The translations under genes and the position numbers were made by a program. A DNA stretch of 64,000 nucleotides. It comes from Seriola aureovittata (taxonomy: Eukaryota > Chordata > Actinopteri > Carangiformes > Carangidae). The DNA is taken from the NCBI RefSeq assembly GCF_021018895.1, contig NC_079384.1, forward strand, positions 15,453,140 to 15,517,139. The letters run 5' to 3'. Below, piece after piece: positions 1-14,251 of the stretch. The notes beneath the pieces are model-generated. The model ran no database searches and was not told where the DNA came from. It saw nothing but the letters and a program-made list of their open reading frames with translations. How positions within the stretch are numbered: the first letter of the stretch is position 1; each line of letters starts with the position of its first letter.

Positions 1-1419
1 ATCTAGATTCATTTGTTCAACTCTGTAGCAGCTGACGAGAGGCGTGGACCCCAGGAGAACAAACTGACTTACAGAACCGTGAGTGGATGTTTAAATGTGG
101 ACGCTCCCAGTGGAAATCAGCATCCGAGCTGAGTGTCAGTGTCACGTTTTAGCCGGTGAGCAACACTGAAACACAAACTCTATCATGTTGGACTCATGAA
201 TTAGCAGCTCTGTCCCTCAGAACTGTCTGAGGGACAGAGCTGTCCCTGCAGTATCAAAACATTTTTAATATCACGAGAATATCATGGGTTTTTACTGTTT
301 GCAGTGGAAACAGCCAAAATCACAAGCTATTAACGTTCCTTTAATATGCATCACACTGGTGTTTTTTTTTTTTTTTTGCCAATGAGTTAAACTTGATGGA
401 TGATTTTGCAAAACTGCAGCTCTGATTAAAACTGATGTAACCAATCGCCAGAGCTAAGAAAATAAAACCTAAGTTGTAAGTTTTCTTTGTTAGAGCGTGA
501 TGCGATCTGAACACTGCTCTCCTGCATGTAAGGTACCTTTAAATAAGCTACTGGCTCAAACCCAAATCTAAAGAAACATTCTTCTCTGAGTCTTTTCAGT
601 TTGATTATAGTATCCTTATTATTACAAAAAACGTCAATATACTTGAAAGTGTTCGCATTACACAAATCATGTTTGTATGTTGAAGCGAAACATGGCTCTG
701 GAATACAACTGACCATTTAATTGGTTTTAATTTTTAACTTTCACTTCAGTGTTGACAAACAGCTTCCTAAAGTAGCAACAACTATGAGAAGAAAATAGGA
801 CTTAGAGTGTTTATTCTTCCTTTAAGTGGTAGCACAGATATACAGAAAAACTGTGTATGTGTGTGCATGTCTTCACTCTGCATTCATGATTTGTGCTAAG
901 CTGACTGAAGTCTGCACATACTACTTGTTTTGCTACTGAAGGTTTCACTTAAATAATTGGAGTTATATAACTGTGCAATCAAAGAAGCCGAGTAACATTT
1001 TTTGGGCATTTTAGGACACAATCATAGAGATGTCTGTTAAGTACAATGTGAGAAATATGCTTTGGCCTTGTGTTATTGTGCTCTTAGCATTTGGCATGTA
1101 TCCAGTTCTTGTAGACGCTCCTACACACTCTTACTCCACGGCAAAGACTGAAACAGAGAAAGACATTTAAGAGAAAGGTCTTCAAGGAGACAGCTTGTTG
1201 AAGAATCCTGCCCTTTCCTGGAGGGAGGGAAAATCCTTCACTGTCACGCATACAGTGCCTCAAGCAAGCCATTTGTTCGAGGGATGAGATTAAAACTCCA
1301 CAACATGGTTGTTATAATTTATGACAGGACTTGTGCACTGTCCGACAGGAGCTGTTTTTATACTTCACAGGAGAAACAACTCTTCCCTTTTTCCATTAAA
1401 AATGCACTTGATGGTTTTA
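1..1419. other. Intergenic DNA, left edge of window
   Basis: Non-coding sequence with no recognisable exon on either strand. It is AT-leaning with a T-run near 361-377. The only structured item is the perfect hairpin at 205-242, listed separately. Short open frames here lack domain content or splice context. Confidence 0.6.
205..242. repeat. Perfect 17-bp inverted repeat with 4-nt loop
   Basis: The left arm CAGCTCTGTCCCTCAGA (205-221) is exactly complementary to the right arm TCTGAGGGACAGAGCTG (226-242), with loop ACTG at 222-225. Seventeen uninterrupted pairs around a 4-nt loop would form a stable hairpin. It is too short for an ordinary microRNA precursor, and no terminator role is expected in a vertebrate. 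A template-switch mutation is a plausible origin. The pairing is read directly; the origin is inference. Confidence 0.9.
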
Positions 1420-1720
1420 GTGAGTAATCAGTTGATAAGGTGCCTGGAGCTTAGCCCCTCATGGTATCAGTTAATTCTCTCTTTCTGCTGAGAAAGAACT
1501 GGGGCCAAGGGAGGAGTTGATAAACTTTCAATGCTCATCGACAGGCATTCATCGCCCGTTAAGAGCCAACCGTGGCCGTAGTATTAATAGCCCTCTTATC
1601 AGGGAGAGAGAAAAGGCCTTTTAATTGGCTGCCGGGGTAATTTCGCTCTGTAAAACTCGCCTGTATCAAAAAACAGAGCAGCAGGGAAGATGGACGGATA
1701 ACCTCACGATGACAGTAATG
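1420..1720. promoter_or_regulatory. Candidate conserved non-coding block
   Basis: Complex, repeat-free sequence with clustered homeodomain-type TAAT cores (ATTAAT and TTTAATTGG near 1582-1628) and a GATA-type core (CTTATCAGG near 1595). It stands out from the pyrimidine-rich DNA that follows. Conservation cannot be seen from one sequence, so this is only a candidate enhancer of hs3st3b1 or a neighbour. Confidence 0.25.
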
Positions 1721-4359
1721 TTTCTAATTACCACCCACCTCTGCCTCCATCACTTCCATTTTCCTCTCCATCTACTGCCCCCCACCGGCCCCCACCCCCC
1801 ACTCAGGCATGCTTCAAGAGGGATAAGTCAACCTGAAGAGAGAGGTAACCACAGTGTGCAAAAGCACCACTCACACTAATGGACAGAATATGGTCGAGCA
1901 AGGAGGGAGAAGGGTTTTGCAGACTCTCTCCTCCAAACTCTTACCCCCCAGTTTCCCATTCCTCCTTTTTTGCACTCTCTTTAATGTCCTGTTTTTTTCC
2001 TCTCTTGGCTTAAGCACTCCTCATGCTACCTCCTTCACCGTGGAAGAAAAAAAAAAAAAAAATCATGAGGCACCTCCACCACATCTTCTCACCACTTTCA
2101 CCCTTGTAAACTCTATGCACTCTCTAGCCACTGTAAAATATGCATGGCAACGTATCTTTGCTCATTGGAGATTTTTTTAGCTAGAGTCAGATTTTATGCA
2201 GGTTACAAATCCACCCTCTGACACCTATAAAAAAAACGCACAAAAAAGGTCACCCACACTTTTTCCATCTCCCCTTCACCTTTTGAGCCCTGCAGGAGGA
2301 CAATCCAATGGAAGCTGTTATATCAGCAGTCTGCCCATTTTGCTTTTATTGGCACTCATTAAAAAGGACATGGACTCCTGTGGCATTGAGGTTAGTATAC
2401 ACTCTTATGTGTCCTCTCTAAAGTTTTCTGCTCAACTATCCCACTCTGTTATATCTTGTATACATATACTATTTTATCCAGGTTTTTATTCTTTACTTAG
2501 ACGATTCCATCCAAGTATAAATTTTATACCATTTCTGTGATCTTAAAACAGCACATTCAAATTTTAGCAGGCTTCTAAAAATGTAGCTAGACTGCTACAT
2601 TTACACCACGTGACCTGCTTTTCACTGGGGGAGGTGAAAGTTGCTTAGTAGCATCAGTTACCAGTGCACTGCTCTGGGAAGGCGATGAAAGATTTGGTAG
2701 AAAGGCTGCTGAAAAAAATTTTTTTTTAAATAAAAAGGCATAAAGGAGATCATTGGGACTCGTGATTTTCAATTAGGAAACTATTCATTACTAGAATTCA
2801 ATGTCTTTTTTAGAGCCAAAAACAGGGTTCACCGACCAGAAGTCACATTATCTTGAAGGTACAGGATTTGCTGTTGACATGACTGATAGATTTTACTTGC
2901 TTGAGTATAAGTCCAATGTTATCCTATTGCTGTGTCTCAATTCGCATACTTCCATAGTCAACATGGCAACACGCAGAGCACTATAAGTACCTGGATGGTG
3001 CACTCAAAACAGCCAAAAAGTTGAGTGTAAAACAAGCGTGGCATATTACATTACATTACATTCATTTTGAAGTCAAGTGAGCAAAGCAGCCAGCAAGCCG
3101 GCAACAATCGGTCTCACATGTTCCCATCGTCATTTCTGATGAGCGCAGAACGGCAGTGTTTGATTTGGGACAACACTATTCCGTCAGGATTCACGCACTA
3201 TGCCAGTGAGTATACTCTGTACACAGTGCACTACATGTGAGTGCACTGACTGAAGTACACAGCACATCTTTCTATCCTTAACCCAACCAAACAGGTGATG
3301 TGTGAAAACACCATGAAACAGCTGGGCGCTGTAGTTTTTAGTAAATGATTCTCAAGGAGAGAATAGTGCATTTGTTGGGGTCTAATTTCATTGGCGTATT
3401 ATACACATTTGGTGCGTTACCAAGACGCTGTAGGCTATATGGGATTGGGTCAAAATACAGTACCCATGTTCTGTGTCAATCACTGACGTGCCTCTATGAG
3501 GTATAATGTACTTTTACTACAAAGATCATAAATAACAGAGATAGATGAATTCATAGACACTCAGTTCATCCTAACTGACATTTCTGGATGTAGCAGTACT
3601 ACATACCAGTGTCTGAAGCTACACTACTTTCTGTTCCTTTTGCATATCATCAGCTGTCACACTCACATATGCACAATGACATGATTTGATTCCCTGTGAT
3701 GCCGATACTATCAAAAGCATGATAATCAAATGCAGATTTCCCATGTTTTTTTGTGTCTTTGTGAAGATGTGACGAAGCCATTGCCCCCAAGACAATTTTT
3801 TTTTTGAACCAGGCTTCAAAACTGGAGTAGATAAATTTAGTCTGGTGAACTATCCATGACTCTCATCAATTACTCACAATGGTAACTAATGATACAGGGG
3901 AAGGAAGAATGGCCTTTTATCTGTGTACTTCACATATAGCCTCCTAGCTTCTGCTCAGAAACACTGCCTCCGGTGTCGATGCAATTATAATGGTGGAGGG
4001 GAGCAGTGGAAAGATGGCGGATGGAAAAAAAAAAAAAAAGAGGAAATAAAATCTACCGTGTAATGAAGTGATTGCGTGTTTCATATGACTTGTTGATGGC
4101 GAGTTACATATGTGTCTGCTACAGCAGCAAAAAAAAAAGCATTAGTATTCAGTAGCATGACAAGAAGCAGCAGTCACACGGTGGACACGACGCTAACTAC
4201 AGGTATGACTCGGTATGGATGGGAGGCTGCTCAATGACTTGAGCTAATATGTTCATTTCATTCCCGTGTTCATGCTGCATTGATGGCATGCAGCCAAATA
4301 TTGTGTGTCTGACTATGCTTGTGTCGTTTGCGGGAAACAATGACAAATGCACACTCTCT
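1721..4359. other. Intergenic DNA, pyrimidine-rich, one degraded transposon-like piece
   Basis: The plus strand is C/T-rich between about 1730 and 2300, which produces long open frames of low complexity that I do not treat as genes. A possible degraded inverted-repeat element lies at 2929-3175 (listed separately). There are A-runs near 2046-2062 and 4025-4039. No exon is supported. Confidence 0.55.
2929..3175. mobile_element. Possible degraded MITE-like element
   Basis: The left end, near 2929, reads GCTGTGTCTCAATTCGCATAC. The right end, read on the minus strand from about 3175, reads GTTGTCCCAAATCAAACAC. The two ends are similar but not identical, as expected for old terminal inverted repeats. 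Fish genomes carry many non-autonomous DNA elements beginning with a 'TGTGTCCCAATTC'-like end. No clear target-site duplication is visible, and the boundaries are approximate. Confidence 0.4.
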
Positions 4360-8159
<3,800 letters not shown>

Positions 8160-8460
8160 CTGATAGGGCGGCTGTATAGAGCCCTGCTGCAACACCGCCT
8201 TTGTTTAACCGGTCATTACCCCCGTGTAAACCAGCACGGCCTTCTCCTCAGGTGCGACGACTAATCTTCTTTTATACCTGCAGTGATAAGATAGACTCCC
8301 TCTTGATCCCCATGTTTCCTCTCGCTGTAACATCTCTGGGGCTGAGCCTGTCGCAGCATGTCTGACATCTGTCAGACAGAGGAAACAGTGGAGGAGGGGA
8401 GGGGGTCCAACGATCCAATGAGGCCCCAGATGTGAGGGGCTATATTTGGCATGTAGCGGA
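8160..8460. promoter_or_regulatory. Candidate conserved non-coding block
   Basis: Complex, repeat-free DNA containing TTTGTTTAACCGGTCATTAC near 8201 and GTGTAAACCAG near 8224 (forkhead- and homeodomain-like cores). It also has a perfect 8-bp inverted repeat TGTCTGAC/GTCAGACA at 8359-8378. No open frame explains it. Its status as an enhancer is inference only. Confidence 0.25.
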
Positions 8461-9039
8461 CCTTATATCCTCCTGAAATCACTTAAATCAACTCTGTCAT
8501 GTCTTTATGATCTAAATTCAGATTTAAGTTCAGTATCCACCAAAAAAAAAAAAAAAAAACTAATTCCTCTGAAAGCTGACTTCATATATCTTTCAGTGTT
8601 ACTGTAGGTCACTTTTTGATGTCTCCTGCTGTTTTGTAGACTTTGGGGAATTCCACTGAGACACTCCTGCCTTTTAAGACGTGTGCAGGCTCTCCTTTAT
8701 CTTCCTTTCTCACCTAATTTCAATGACACATGTATACATGCATATCTAAATTTACTGTATCCTACTTCTATTTTTTGAGGAATGTCATTTATTCTTTTTC
8801 TTAATTTGCTCTAATGGTTTCCATTAATGTAGATATTTTTGGTTTAACCCGCCCTGTGATGATTATGATGCACCACATGATCAGAGCTGGTAGAGATCCA
8901 GGTGTGTGATATACCGACACAAAGCCCCCAGACCTGTAGCAATATAACCAGACTCTGCCTGGCCCAACTTGAGTCCCAGACTGGGTCATGGATAATAGGG
9001 AGTAGGGACCCGCAAAGACCTCAAGCCAGAGCACTGTTT
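8461..9039. other. Intergenic DNA
   Basis: AT-leaning sequence with an A-run at 8542-8559. Nothing recognisable as gene, RNA or mobile element. Confidence 0.5.
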
Positions 9040-9500
9040 CTGGATGTCAAATATAATTAACCCCAGAGAGCGATAGCTCAAAAATCCTAAATATCTGCAG
9101 GGCCCTTTACCACTGCAGGCCAGTGAGTAAATGGGTTTTTTCATAGTGAGTTTTTTTTCTCTTAATTTGTGCAGACTAACCAAAGGTGCACAGGTGCAGA
9201 GTCCGTACAGGTTTCGCGTGTCTAGTGCTGCCAGGTGTCTGTTCCCATCCCACAGCCCAAAGCAGCAGCCGCCTGTACCCATAACAGCCCGGGAGGCACC
9301 CTCGATGACAATAAGACATCATCTGCAAACGCTACAATTACCCCCTGTCATTCTGCTGAGCTCCTCTGTTAATTACACAAACCATTTCCTTCAAGATGGC
9401 TCGCTTGGCTGCCAGCCCGGAAATCTATCATTCCGGTATCTGTGTCTGTCAGATCTATGAACAGGTTAATCAGGTTAGTCATGAGTTAATACAGGTGGCT
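9040..9500. promoter_or_regulatory. Candidate conserved non-coding block
   Basis: About 450 bp of complex sequence with balanced composition. It includes a dense run of homeodomain-like cores at 9330-9380 (CAATTACCCCC and TGTTAATTACAC) within a stretch that reads like typical vertebrate conserved non-coding DNA. It lies about 5 kb past the hs3st3b1 poly(A) site. It overlaps open frames on both strands that have no protein signature. Conservation is not demonstrated. Confidence 0.28.
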
Positions 9501-11149
9501 TGGATTCGGGGGACAAGCTGTGTGCCAAGAGAACATGCTCCACTTCAACCTGCCAAGCTGGGTCTTTTTTTTTTTTTTCCCACCCTTTTTTTTTTTTTCG
9601 TCATTCGCACCACATCCTGTTTGTCTTCATCTCCGGTGTGTCTTTCACTGCTCCAGCTGAGCAATTATCCAGCTCAAGACTGGTAAATATCAGCAATGAT
9701 TTCTGATGAGAGGCAAGTCCCTACCTGTATGAGGACTGGCGAAAGGGGGTTGGGCTTTGGAAAACCACATGCTGCTCTGCTTCAATGGATCCTGATCGCT
9801 CTGTTTGCTCTGTATCATATTGTGCTGTAATACCAACCACTGTTTACTTTGAGCAATACATTTTCCATTGGGGTTAAGTGGCTCTTGGGAGAAGCAGTGC
9901 CACCAGCATACACCTCCCCCCGCAGCGGCATTAGCCGATATTTCCAACTGGCAGCGTCTCATCCACATCTGTGTCCTTGTTTGGACATCATCGTTGCCTG
10001 TTGTGGCAGACTTCATTCTTTCTCACCGTGGAAACGCAGTTGGCATGTTGGCATACATACAATGTTAATGTCAGTTCACCCCCGGCATCTTTATATGTAA
10101 TATTAACCACACTAACAATAAGCAGTATTAAACTAATTTCAGTTATGTTTGTTTTTATGGAGATATTATAAACAAATTCTTGTGTGGAAATACCCCTGAT
10201 ATCCTTTTTTACTGTATATTAATGTTTTAAATCCCTCAGGATTATGTCTGTGAGTGACAGCAAGGAAATAGTTTACCCACCTTTTTATTTGCCACTACAT
10301 CACAGCATGCACACCGTGGGGATTTCTGCTATGTTTCCACTCATTACAGCCCACCTCTTCCTTAGGGGTTGGAAAGCATGAACAAGACTATTTTGTGTGT
10401 TCAGCCAATACAAATTGGGATGGGAAGTTTAATTGCGTTAAAAAAATGTTTTATTCCATCCGACTCTGGACTTAAAAATACCGTCTACTGTTGCATATTG
10501 GTTTCATTACAAAATATACTTCCAACTTATTAACCCTTCCTTATTTGAATAAGCCCTGTTCAGAGTTGTGTGTTGCAGCTGGGATCTTCTGTTGGTTTTG
10601 TTTACGCAACCTAAAAAGAACACACAACTAGCAGGATGTGTCAGTCAGATATAGAGCATCTATACCCCCGAGAACGCAAAGAGAAAACAACGATTCAGAG
10701 CTAATTTTAACAGAATAAATCTAGATCAGTCCAAATACTCACTTATTTATTCAGGGGAGTAAAAGTTCTGTAAAGATATCTTAAATATTTCTTTATAGTT
10801 GCAGATTGTAAAAAATGTTAAAAGATATTAGGTTTTAAATTTGATTTTCAAATTGCACAGCTTCCTTGTCTTGTAAGTGAAACTTTTTCTGATCGCTTTC
10901 AAGCTTTACCTATAGTTGTTAAGTTTCAGATTAAAGAGCATTTTATTCAAATAAGTAAATCATAAGCAGGTTTGAATCAGTGAACAAGAAGATTGTGTGC
11001 CCCCGTATTCTAAAACATAAAACTTCAGCAAACAGGAAGCAATGAAAAACCACGCCATATCTGCAACTTGGTATCAGCTGTGTAAAGTACAATCACGAAT
11101 AAAACTGATAACACAACAGATGTTCTCTGCACTGCACTGTAACTCAGTG
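9501..11149. other. Intergenic DNA
   Basis: T-runs at 9565-9578 and 9586-9598. AT-rich and featureless from about 10080 to 11020. A GC-richer patch at 9850-10030 has antisense-overlapping short frames but no gene signature. Confidence 0.5.
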
Positions 11150-11480
11150 TGATGTTTATCTGCTGGGATATATAGCAGCATATGACTTGCCAAAATCCCC
11201 AGGACCAAGAAAACTTCAGCCACAACTTGCTGCGGATGTCAACATCCCTGACTATGGAGCGGTCTGTAAATGCATCACCTGTGATATTGTGAATGGCTGC
11301 CCTGTGAACACACAGAGCTGTTTCAGAGCCTTGTAAATAAACAGCCCTGGAGGTGTATCTCATTATGAGCCATAAGGAAACATTGGCTTCTTTTACAGGG
11401 AGAGAGGGCGTGGGTAATGGGAGGCGGCATTTCCGATAGGCAGGCAGACCCACCGCTACCAGCAACCAAACCTCCCACAC
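11025..11480 (-). other. Unexplained 151-codon open frame over a complex non-coding block
   Basis: The minus strand is open for 151 codons with a hydrophobic C-terminal half, but I recognise no domain. The underlying DNA at 11150-11420 reads like conserved regulatory sequence (for example TAAATGCATCACCTGTGATA near 11268 and GTAAATAAACAGC near 11333). A start codon in good context, splice signals or a promoter are not apparent. I favour a chance frame over a regulatory block, not a gene. Confidence 0.2.
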
Positions 11481-12980
11481 AGCTACGGGTCACCTGAAAA
11501 CCACACAGACCCCCCACTTCCATAACCACAGTGCCAGTTCTGAGCCGGAGACAGAAAAACAAAAAATTAGCCAGAACCCACTCCACAGAGCTCCAGCCCT
11601 ACACATCACACACCTACACTCGCTCACTCAATCACACCACGTGTATTCAAGAGGAAGTCAGCTACAAATCATGTATTTGTTTTTGCACGCTTTATATAAA
11701 GTGTAAATATTGAACTGTCAAATTGTCACACTGTTCTCACCCAAGTGTAAACCGCAAGAGGCAGAAGGAGGCAGAAACAGACAGAAAGATGCAAACTGCT
11801 TAAAATATAATAAGATTAAAGCAAATTATTTGAGGTATGGACATTACTCCATATGGATATGGGTCCAGTCCTGTCTGTAGGCCGCTGCACTACATTAAGT
11901 TTAAAGGTCCAATAAAACTACAAAATAATCATTTGCAGCACCATTCCACATCAAAAGGAAGCATCATGACTATATAACTGTTAACTTCAAATAGTACATA
12001 ACACATCACATATGTACAGTATGTTGAGGCAGGTCTACATTTAATGACATAATGTGCACTCTGATACTATTCAGTTCCATGTGGACAACATGTTTAGAGG
12101 TTGCTGTTGCACTTGTGCACAATTCACCAGCCAATTTACATGCAGCAGAATTATTACATGAACACAGGGAATGATATTATCATCACCTTCAGTAAACATG
12201 CACCAAGCTTAGCACAGCAGAGACACACGGGGATGGTAGTTATGCTCCCTAATGAATCTGTGCCAGAAACAGAACCTGATGAAAGCCTACAGCGCTTTCT
12301 TATCCTGCCATTTGCCAGGTTAAAAACTGCTGGAACAGACTATGTTCTGAACTGACATGATGCTTAACCTATTACAGCACATTAGCTGTGCAGCAGGTAG
12401 TTATTATGTACATTTAAAAAATTGCAAGGATTCATTGCTTGAAGCAGACACATTTAGTGCTGAGAAAAACTGAACATAAAGCCAACTGACCCACACACAC
12501 ATTGCATTTCAGTTTAAATATTTCTATAACATTTAGCTGAATGTGAAGGGTGTGGAGAAAACAAAACATGCATGTTACCATCCTGTGTGTGTCAAGCTAA
12601 AGTGAGTTTCCTTTCAGAAGTCAATATTACAGGGAAATATTGAGACTGGGCTGAATGGAGGACAATAATGATGTTTATACTCATACTAGCAACCTGGTTA
12701 GCACGGAGCTAAAAGCAAACCCCCATAACAACAGCAACAACAGTCAGTGACTGAAACCAATTAATCCCACGACACTATTAGTCATATTTCAACAATATTT
12801 CAACCAACAGCATGGAAGTGCCATGATGCACTGACCACTAAAGAAAACTCTTTAACAGCTATTACCAATGCAAATACTGCACACAAGGGCAGGAATTAAC
12901 AGCCAGTAGCTATTAATAATTGTTACTAAACAGAGCCAAAACACCAACTCAACACATGCACGTTAGCACAAGCAGTTAGC
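11481..12980. other. Intergenic DNA
   Basis: Moderately AT-rich, with CA-rich segments at 11580-11640 and short open frames only. No repeat family or exon recognised. Confidence 0.5.
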
Positions 12981-12986
12981 ACTTAC

Positions 12987-13210
12987 CTCACCCCCGGTTT
13001 GGTGAAGCACAGGTCCCTGGGTTCTTGGCAGAAGTGTGAAACCCTTGGGGGGGGGGGGGTCCAAGCTGAGAACATCACTGACAGGAAAACAAGCTGAAGG
13101 CCACACAGCTAATGTGACCCGAGGCTGGAGAAACTTTCTGAATCCAAGCGGCGTCAACAGCGCGACAAAAACACGAGTAATTCCTCCACCGAGTCGACAT
13201 GAAGTCACAT
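12987..13210 (-). other. Exon-like CpG-bearing patch with strong splice donor
   Basis: On the minus strand this GC-richer patch, with several CpGs around 13120-13205, ends in TGAG|GTAAGT, with the donor GT at 12985-12986. That arrangement resembles a non-coding first exon. An open frame of 81 codons starts at 13208 but has no recognisable domain and includes a C-run at about 13048-13060. It could be a lncRNA first exon, part of an unrecognised repeat, or chance. There is no direct evidence of transcription. Confidence 0.25.
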
Positions 13211-13343
13211 AAATACATTCTTAGCGGATGTATTGTTTACGAAACTCCACATTATTAACAGTAGCAGCCACGCAACACAATATACAAGAAGTCATGATTG
13301 CAACAGGTGGTTGATTACCTCACCCGTCAGGCGTCACTCTATT

Positions 13344-13500
13344 AAAGGGACATTTCACCTAAAACACAAAAACCCACTTTCTCACCTTTGGTGCTGTCCA
13401 GTCAAGCAGTTTTGGTTTCAAGTTATCTGTCCCCTGAGGTTTCTACCTCCACCAAATATAATGAAGCTTCGAAACTACATTTTAAAAAGTCGACAGCAAT
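13344..13500 (+). repeat. Degraded dispersed repeat with AAAGGGACATTTCACC start
   Basis: The segment begins AAAGGGACATTTCACCTAAA and continues through a CTTTGGTGCTGTCC...TTTGGTTTCAAG region to AATATAATGAAGCTTCGAA. It resembles an abundant percomorph interspersed family whose copies start 'AAAGGGACAGTTCACCC' and contain 'ATATAATGGA'. The match is from memory and by eye, and the ends are not defined. Confidence 0.45.
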
Positions 13501-14224
13501 GAATGTCAACTGTTTTAATAGGAACTATTTCTTTGGTAAGACCGATACACAAATGTAATTTCCACACTTAAAAAGATTGTAATTTCTACATATAAAAAAA
13601 GGACCATATGTAAAGAATTATGTATAAAACCTATTAATAGAATATAGATTAACATATAGATATTTTCAATATACTGTATGTACATATACAAATTTTACTA
13701 TGGCTATTTCATCTATGTTATAAATGTATATATCTTCATATATCCAGAGGATGTAGATATGTGATAATAATATATCCCCTTATAGGTGTCATATATGGCA
13801 ACATCCCTGTTGATCTAGGGACATATATTACATTTCTGTGTGGGGATGTATTTCAAATGAAAGTTACGAGCACATTTCTTCTGTCACTGTTATATTTTTT
13901 GGTCTAAATGTAATTGGCACCATAATTTAATGTGTTTCCTTTGTGTGTTTGCATGTGTGTTATATGGGTGAACAAATGGAAGTTAAAAAAAAAAAATCCC
14001 ACACATGGACTTGAATTTTAGACACCGTGAACTGAGAAACAATTTAAAGGTTTTTCTCCTAATCCATCAAAAGTACAGTTAATGCCTTTTTTATAGCTTT
14101 TATGAGAAGTTTATATCCTTTAGAGGTATTCATAAAGAAATTCTTACATTTTAGTGTGTCATTTGCCATCTGTGTAATAAACTCCACGAGAGGATCAAGC
14201 AAATAAAAGTCAGACACAAAAAAG
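13501..14224. other. AT-rich DNA just past the hs3st3b1 poly(A) site
   Basis: Strongly AT-rich with ATATA-type stretches (13590-13800). No gene. It could still be the distal part of a longer 3' UTR if a more distal poly(A) site is used. Confidence 0.45.
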
Positions 14225-14251
14225 GTTTTGGTAAAATATATACTTTTTTAT
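14206..14251 (-). terminator. hs3st3b1: Probable hs3st3b1 poly(A) site
   Basis: Minus-strand AATAAA at 14246-14251 is followed about 25 nt later by a U/GU-rich element (TTTTTTGTGTCTGAC at about 14208-14222). This is the standard arrangement of cleavage signal and downstream element, with cleavage expected near 14225-14232. A second AATAAA at 14391-14396 could serve as an alternative. The hexamers are seen; their use is inferred. Confidence 0.55.

Noticed and set aside
1625..2540. Series of plus-strand frames rich in Pro, Leu, Ser and Phe
   Set aside because: Pyrimidine-rich DNA suppresses stop codons; no conserved domain or splice structure.
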